Assembly: GCA_036346225.1 (NCBI GenBank)
Contig: JARFIW010000139.1
Location: 7,440,001 to 7,504,000 of the forward strand
Length of the DNA stretch: 64,000 nt
Direction: 5' to 3'
DNA from: Platerodrilus igneus
Lineage: Eukaryota; Arthropoda; Insecta; Coleoptera; Lycidae
Below are positions 58,925 through 64,000 of this stretch, piece after piece; position 1 is the stretch's first letter, and each line of letters opens with the position of its first letter. Under the pieces are notes generated by a model. That model saw only the letters and a program-made list of their open reading frames with translations, was not told the DNA's origin and did not search any database. The translations under genes and the position numbers were made by a program.

Positions 58925-60300
58925 TAAGTCAAAAACCAGAATACAAAGAGAAAACGAAAACTTACACGAGGTTAAGGATTTCTCCTACCTAGGAAACTAG
59001 ATAACGCAAGATGGAAAAAGTGTAAAAGTTATAAAACAAAGATTATCACAACGCCGTGCTGCATTTAACAAGAAAAAGCAACTACTGTGTTCAAAGGCAA
59101 CAAACATAGAAACAAGGAAAAGATTGCTAAAAACATATGTGTGGAGCACAGCACTTTACGGCTGTGAAATTTGGACAGTAGAAAAAGCGGAGAGGAAGGA
59201 ATCCTTTGGAAAGGGAATGGTGTGAAATATATTAGATGTAGAGAGAGGAAAAAGAGAGGTAGAGGTAGCCCTGGGTTAGATTATTGCACACAGGTAGTGA
59301 AAGATGTAGACTTTGGGAATTTCAGAGAAATGTGCAGGTTAGTTCAGAATGAAATTCCATGGATGTACGCTCCAACCAGTTCCAAAACAAAACGGCTAAC
59401 TATAAAAAAGTAATTGTACTCAAATCTGTTGTTGATGGTGCAAAAGGATTTAATTGGAAAACTATTAATGAATTATAACAATAACAATAATTAGTATTAT
59501 TATTATTATAACAACAAACATAAATGACTACAAAATACTATGGAAGTGGACTAGACCTACTGGGGACGCCACTAAAAAAACTAACGTTTCAAATTTGCTT
59601 CCAACCATTGTCGAATGAAATATTCGCTGAGATTGGATCCAGATTCAGCACTTAATAATTATTACTATATGCGTAAAGGTTAATAATAATAATGATAATT
59701 AATAACAATATTCGGCAAATATCTGAGTGTTAGGGAGTCGTCCGATTGCTCAATTCCCTTTGCGTACCACTGAATATCGGTGAAATAGGGTATATATTTA
59801 CAATACAATAGAATGGGAATAGAAGCTGTATCTAACAAGAAAGAGCAACGGCTATGTTTGAAGGTAATAAACATAGAAACAAGGAAAAAATTGTTGAAAG
59901 CACATGTGTGAGGCACAGAACTGTACAGCTATGTAATGGGGACAGTAAGAGAAGCAGACAAGAAATAGGTAGAAACCTTTGAAATGTGGATTTTGATGAG
60001 ATACCATGGACAGACAAAGATAAGAACAAAGAGGTTTTACAGAAAATAGTAGGGGAAGTAAGATATCAGCGGAAAACAATAAATAGGAGAAATACAAGGA
60101 TAATGCGGGATATATTAGACGCAGAGATAAAAAAAACGAGAGGTAGACGTAGACCTAGATTAGACTATTGCGCGCTGATAGTAAAAGATGAAGGTTGTAG
60201 GAATTTCAGGGAAATGTGTAGGTTAGCCCAGAATAGGAAGCAATGAAGGTACGCAGCATCTAACCAGTTCCAGGACTGAAGTCCTAATAAAGATGCTGAA
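58925..60300 (+). mobile_element. RTE-like LINE, plus-strand 3' copy
   Basis: RT C-terminal domain (58925-59420; KKRGRGSPGLDYCTQVVKDV) with an internal deletion near 59190-59220, 3' region to 59469, a separate insertion at 59470-59709, then the tail and duplicated module (59760-60300). The second module is read at 59986-60246 (RRPRLDYCALIVKDEG), confirming that it derives from the same coding domain. Confidence 0.75.
59470..59709. mobile_element. Small AT-bordered insertion in the RTE 3' region
   Basis: The RTE sequence AAACTATTAAT...ATTCGGCAAAT is contiguous at 2864-2885 but split here by about 240 bp with ATT/AAT-rich ends and a distinctive core (GGAAGTGGACTAGACCTACTGGGGACGCCACT, here given in part). 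No coding sequence; target duplication cannot be fixed because the site is AT-rich. Confidence 0.5.
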
Positions 60301-61701
60301 TATAGCTACTACACACGCATTTATCACTTACAAATATCGATTTTTCTTTGTGTAAATTTGTGAGATTTGTAGTTTACAAATCCACCATCTTTCCTTATGT
60401 TTTTGTAATTTCAAACTTTTGCATTTACTTCTATATTTTACGGAAGGGGAAACTATTAAAGAGGCTCAAGAAGCATATATTTCAAAGAATTTATAACTTA
60501 TTAGCGCTTTTAGGAGCCGCTTAATTACGGTAAGTAAAACCAATGCAGAATCACTCCATTTCGAAAAATTAACGTAACAAACCCCGCTATACTTTAATAT
60601 CCTGGTCGAACCCACGACACTATAATTTGTACTGTAGCTCCGATTTTAGCAGTCGGTTGACATCTAATGCCCAAGTAACCATCGTGACAAAGAAACAAAA
60701 AAAAATAAAAAAATTAACCTACCAGTAACAGCATAATAAATTATAGTATACCTAAATTATACCTAAAAATAAAAGGATTAAATTTAGTTAGAACGTAACA
60801 AAAGGGGATTATGTCTCACAATTATATTAAGATTATCGGGAGAAAGTAAACAGTAGTAGGGCGCCAGCGGTTTAGACTGCAATCGGAATTACTAGCGAAA
60901 ACGCAGGTCTGATAATCCGTGGGAATTTAGATAAAAGGAAAAAACCCCTACCGAAATTTTACAGTGATCTAGAACGGGTTTTAACATGGAAACGTGCCTG
61001 TACAGAGCGTAGAACATATAACGTAGAACATAAATCGATACAAAATGTTAAGTAAAATAAAAAAGGGGTTAAAAGTTAAGTAAGAAAATTGGGGTGAAAA
61101 GTTAAATAAAAAAAAAATCGGGCAAAGTAAAGTAAAAAAATTGGCGCCACACGTTGGGTTCGCCAAATTTGTAACGTTAAAACGCACGTGTAAAACAGAA
61201 ACAGAAAAAACAGTTAAGTGAGAACTAGCACGGATCACGATCACGTATAAATAGATAAATGAAACGTATAAATACCGGGCCAACTACAGAAGCGGAGATT
61301 AGGGTGGTTCACAAAGACAAGAAAAAAGTACATCACCGTCGAATTTTTATTGCTAATTAATACAAAAATTTATAGTTAAAAATAAAGAGTTATATTCTAC
61401 GGACACTTTTTATAGTTAGATACGAAATGCTCATTCTGTATTGTCACATGTGTAAGCAAAACTAAACGGTAGTAAAAAGAATAATGCTTAGGTTTTCTTA
61501 TAAGCCAACGTGTTAAGTTACAAGTATTAAATTGAGCATAATTTTTAGTAAATATTTTAAACGTAGTAGGAAGCACTAGTGGAGCTAATTTCGAGTAGGG
61601 GTTGTAAACTTGTTGACAGAAGACCCAGGAATGTAACTGGTGTTTATCCGTATTTCATTTGTTCGGCAGCTAACAGCAAAAGTGAATAAACAATATGCTC
61701 T

Positions 61702-61702
<1 letters not shown>
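60301..61702. other. No recognised gene; possible LTR end near 61.15 kb
   Basis: AT-rich sequence. At 61141-61175, TTGGCGCCACACGTTGGG followed by TTCGCCAA resembles the primer-binding region after an insect LTR (the TGGCGCCxAACGTGGGG type), but no LTR pair was found. Confidence 0.3.

Positions 61703-61733
<31 letters not shown>
61703..61733. repeat. (TA)n microsatellite
   Basis: AT dinucleotides followed by TTGCTATGA, the same junction as after 11989. Confidence 0.95.
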
Positions 61734-61735
<2 letters not shown>

Positions 61736-63516
61736 CTATGAAAATGGGGTTATTTAGGGGTGTATTGAGTCGTAAGTGTCGCGTAATAAATGTAAATAGC
61801 AATTGGAATTAGAAAACTGCATTTATTTAGCATGAAAATAAATAATTCGCATATTATGGAAAGAGCAAACATTTAACACCCTGTATAAAAACCGCAATTA
61901 ACTTTAATCAATGCAAGTAAGCATATCTTTCAATAATGGAACACATATTGAGCAGAGAGATAATCATACATGCAATTAAACTACTTCAAGAAGCGTTCAA
62001 TAAGTTTATAAACAAATAGATACGCATGAAATAATATAAAACCTAGTAACTCATAACGCAATTAAGCATGCGATAAGGAAAGAATAATAAAGCACTTAGA
62101 TAAGAAACGCACATTTCAAAATAAGTTTTAAATACAAGCTATAAACAGAAACATCAGTTTATTTATTCAATTCCCCAAAAGCTTTTTCTACACAAATAAA
62201 AGCCATAAGCTAAATTAAAGACCAAGGTAAATTAAAATTTCCTGTAATAATAACAAAACAAGCGGTCGAACATCGTGAAATAATATAACTACGAGCAGAG
62301 TATGTAATCACGGAATAGTTTCATCAGAATTCAAATTGTAAACTCCTAGGGATATTCAAAACAGCCATGGCTGGCTACAAGACTTTGTACCACCGTTCAG
62401 ATAAACCAATCAAATTTAGATAGCGCAAACTATATAACGCCCAGAGTTTGATAAGAGGCTCCTTCTCAATTTTACCACGTCGAATCTGCATCACTGTTAC
62501 TCGGATATTTACGCGTCGAAATAAATTTCAAATTAAATTATTAAAATTTGTGAATAGTGGTGTTATATAATATTTGATGACAAATTACATTGAAGATAGA
62601 TGAAAAAGCTTTCGCCGTTTGCTAAAAACGGCTCTAAGTGGTATCCGGAAAACTCTAAATGGTATTCACAAAACTCTAAGTGGTATCAAAAAATCTAAGT
62701 GGTATCCGCAAAACTCTAAGTGGAATCCAGAAAACTCTAAGTTGGGAAACTAAGTTGTATCAAAGTTGTATCGACGCTGCACCCAAGAAATCTAAGTTGG
62801 ATCCAGAAAAATATAAAGTAAAGCACGAGGTAAATTTTGGAAACAACGAATAACAATACTAAATAAAATTATTGGTTTAAACTTACGTGAAGGAGTACCA
62901 AGCAGAGCATTGTTTTAACGAAGTCACTCGCTTGAAGATAATAAAGAGGTGTTGATCCACAACACGCAACAGCAGACCAAAGGAAAAAAGCACACACCAG
63001 GAAAATCACAGGTCAGGACTAACTAGTATAAGGAATCATTTCAAATTTTAATTTAAACACTGACTATATGTTTTTATTTTGTAAAGAGTCAACAAAAATA
63101 ATTTTAATACGTAGAAATTTACGTAAGAGGAGAAAAGGTCTTGAACGTTCTAGATTTTTCAGTAAAAGGTGTCGTTTTTGGTGACTTTAAATTAAAGAAA
63201 GGGAGATACAATTTTTGGGATAAATAATCTAAATAATATTAATTGATTTAAGGATTTATTTGTCAGATTACAAAACTGTGAAGTGTAGATATTATTTCTT
63301 TTCGTTATACAAATATTGATCGACTTCGTTTCATCATTCTAAGCAGGTAAGAGTTGAAGGGGTAAATTATTTGATTATCGTAACGTTGTGCAGTCTGTGT
63401 GAATTAAACCGGGCTAGCCGTGGCATAATTAAAATTAGAATATTAGAAAAACACAGAGCGGTGGCGAACAACAGAAAACTGGACGTTTATTACATCGGCG
63501 TGCGACGTTATGATAT

Positions 63517-63518
<2 letters not shown>
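61734..63518. repeat. Repeat region bounded by (TA)n tracts, copy B
   Basis: Shorter relative of 11990-15538. It shares the start TTGCTATGA, CACCCTGTAT near 61887 and TATCTTTCAAT near 61926, and also ends at a (TA)n tract. A TATA-like box (ACTATATAACGCCCAGAG, near 62430) sits in the position equivalent to 14440. The last 100 bases read AVANNRKLDVYYIGVRRYD. The element class is unknown. Confidence 0.42.
62630..62815 (+). repeat. Tandem array of about 22-bp units
   Basis: Units of the form ACTCTAAGTGGTATCCGCAAA repeat about six times with small changes, then degrade into AAGTTGTATC and AAGTTGGATCC variants. Confidence 0.85.

Positions 63519-63560
<42 letters not shown>
63519..63560. repeat. 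(TA)n microsatellite
   Basis: About 21 AT dinucleotides following GATATCA. Confidence 0.95.
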
Positions 63561-63563
<3 letters not shown>

Positions 63564-64000
63564 TATATATATTTATATACTATGTATAAAAAATAATATG
63601 TATCTGTAAACAAACTCATATTTCAATTATAGTAGCTCATTTTATGCAAACGAGTAGAATTATAAAAAAATTATTGAAGAAATCAAATAATAGAATTACA
63701 AAGAGGAGAATCTACGAGCATCTGAGTAACGAAAAAGGCAATATAGCAGAACAAAGCTCTAAAAGATACAACATTTAGCTCCCTTTATTTGAAAATAAGT
63801 AGCAACAATCATAATAAAAATTAAATAAACCGGATAAAATATCACTAATTCTTACAAGTTGCTTAAACCTTATATATTAATGTTCTTTAACTTTATTTTG
63901 TAAGGAGTCATCATAGAGATCAAAATTTCGTGAAAGGTATTTAACTCTGGTTACTTACACCTTATTGAAGTAACATTTTCATTCTTTTTTAAATTTATAA
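63561..64000. other. No recognisable gene
   Basis: AT-rich; the first 90 bases include the TAGCTCATTTTATG match to 50912-50925. Confidence 0.4.

Noticed and set aside
62630..62815. CRISPR-like array
   Set aside because: Units are contiguous with no unique spacers, and the genome is eukaryotic.

Overview
The window looks like repeat-dense, AT-rich nuclear DNA of an arthropod, most likely an insect. There are no operons, ribosome-binding sites or long intact genes. Nearly everything recognisable is a decayed transposable element of a type usual in insect genomes: RTE-like and R1/I-group LINEs, a tRNA-derived SINE, a Ty3/Gypsy remnant, a MULE, mariner-like, pogo-like and DUF4817-type DNA transposons, and a very large inverted-repeat element resembling a Polinton/Maverick. 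The only host-gene-like sequence is a short piece resembling the N-terminus of the GATOR2 subunit MIOS (1074-1397, minus) and weak exon candidates near 54.8-55.35 kb.

Layout. 0-4 kb: a DUF4817-type fragment, the MIOS-like fragment, and an RTE LINE carrying a SINE. 4-8.4 kb: no recognisable gene. 8.4-11.6 kb: a broken Gypsy element (gag, RT, end of RNase H) with a small hairpin insertion. 11.9-15.6 kb: repeat sequence bounded by (TA)n, with a C-poor tract. 15.6-19.4 kb: a DUF4817-type transposon into which a MULE has inserted. 21.1-45.4 kb: one long nest (below). 45.5-50.2 kb: further RTE pieces, a SINE and a mariner. 51.0-51.8 kb: a second mariner. 53.4-54.3 kb: a fold-back element. 55.9-60.3 kb: a SINE, an 80-bp hairpin, a pogo-like transposase fragment and another RTE copy. 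60.8-63.6 kb: a repeat related to the one at 11.9 kb, plus a short tandem array.

The centrepiece is the nest from 21.1 to 45.4 kb. An RTE LINE of about 4 kb was split twice. The first insertion is a 15,233-bp element (21735-36967) inside the endonuclease-coding region. It begins AGTAG, ends CTACT, is flanked by a 6-bp duplication (ACGGGG), and is almost entirely one palindrome: two arms of about 7-7.6 kb read outward from a centre near 29.64 kb. Each arm carries the same broken reading frames, including a region resembling the N-terminal part of a protein-primed B-family DNA polymerase, zinc-finger-like sequence, and a terminal array of about 340-bp repeats. The second insertion is a 5'-truncated R1/I-group LINE (39657-44690) in the RTE 3' region, flanked by a 14-bp duplication. 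It was itself hit by a 528-bp SINE/RTE/SINE chimera with a perfect target duplication. The SINE and this LINE share a 30-nt hairpin near their 3' ends, which suggests the LINE machinery mobilised the SINE.

All families were assigned by reading translated sequence and recalling family motifs; no database search was run. Boundaries given to the base come from matching repeats by eye. The left arm of the large element contains two stretches that look like uncorrected sequencing error, so frameshifts there are unreliable.
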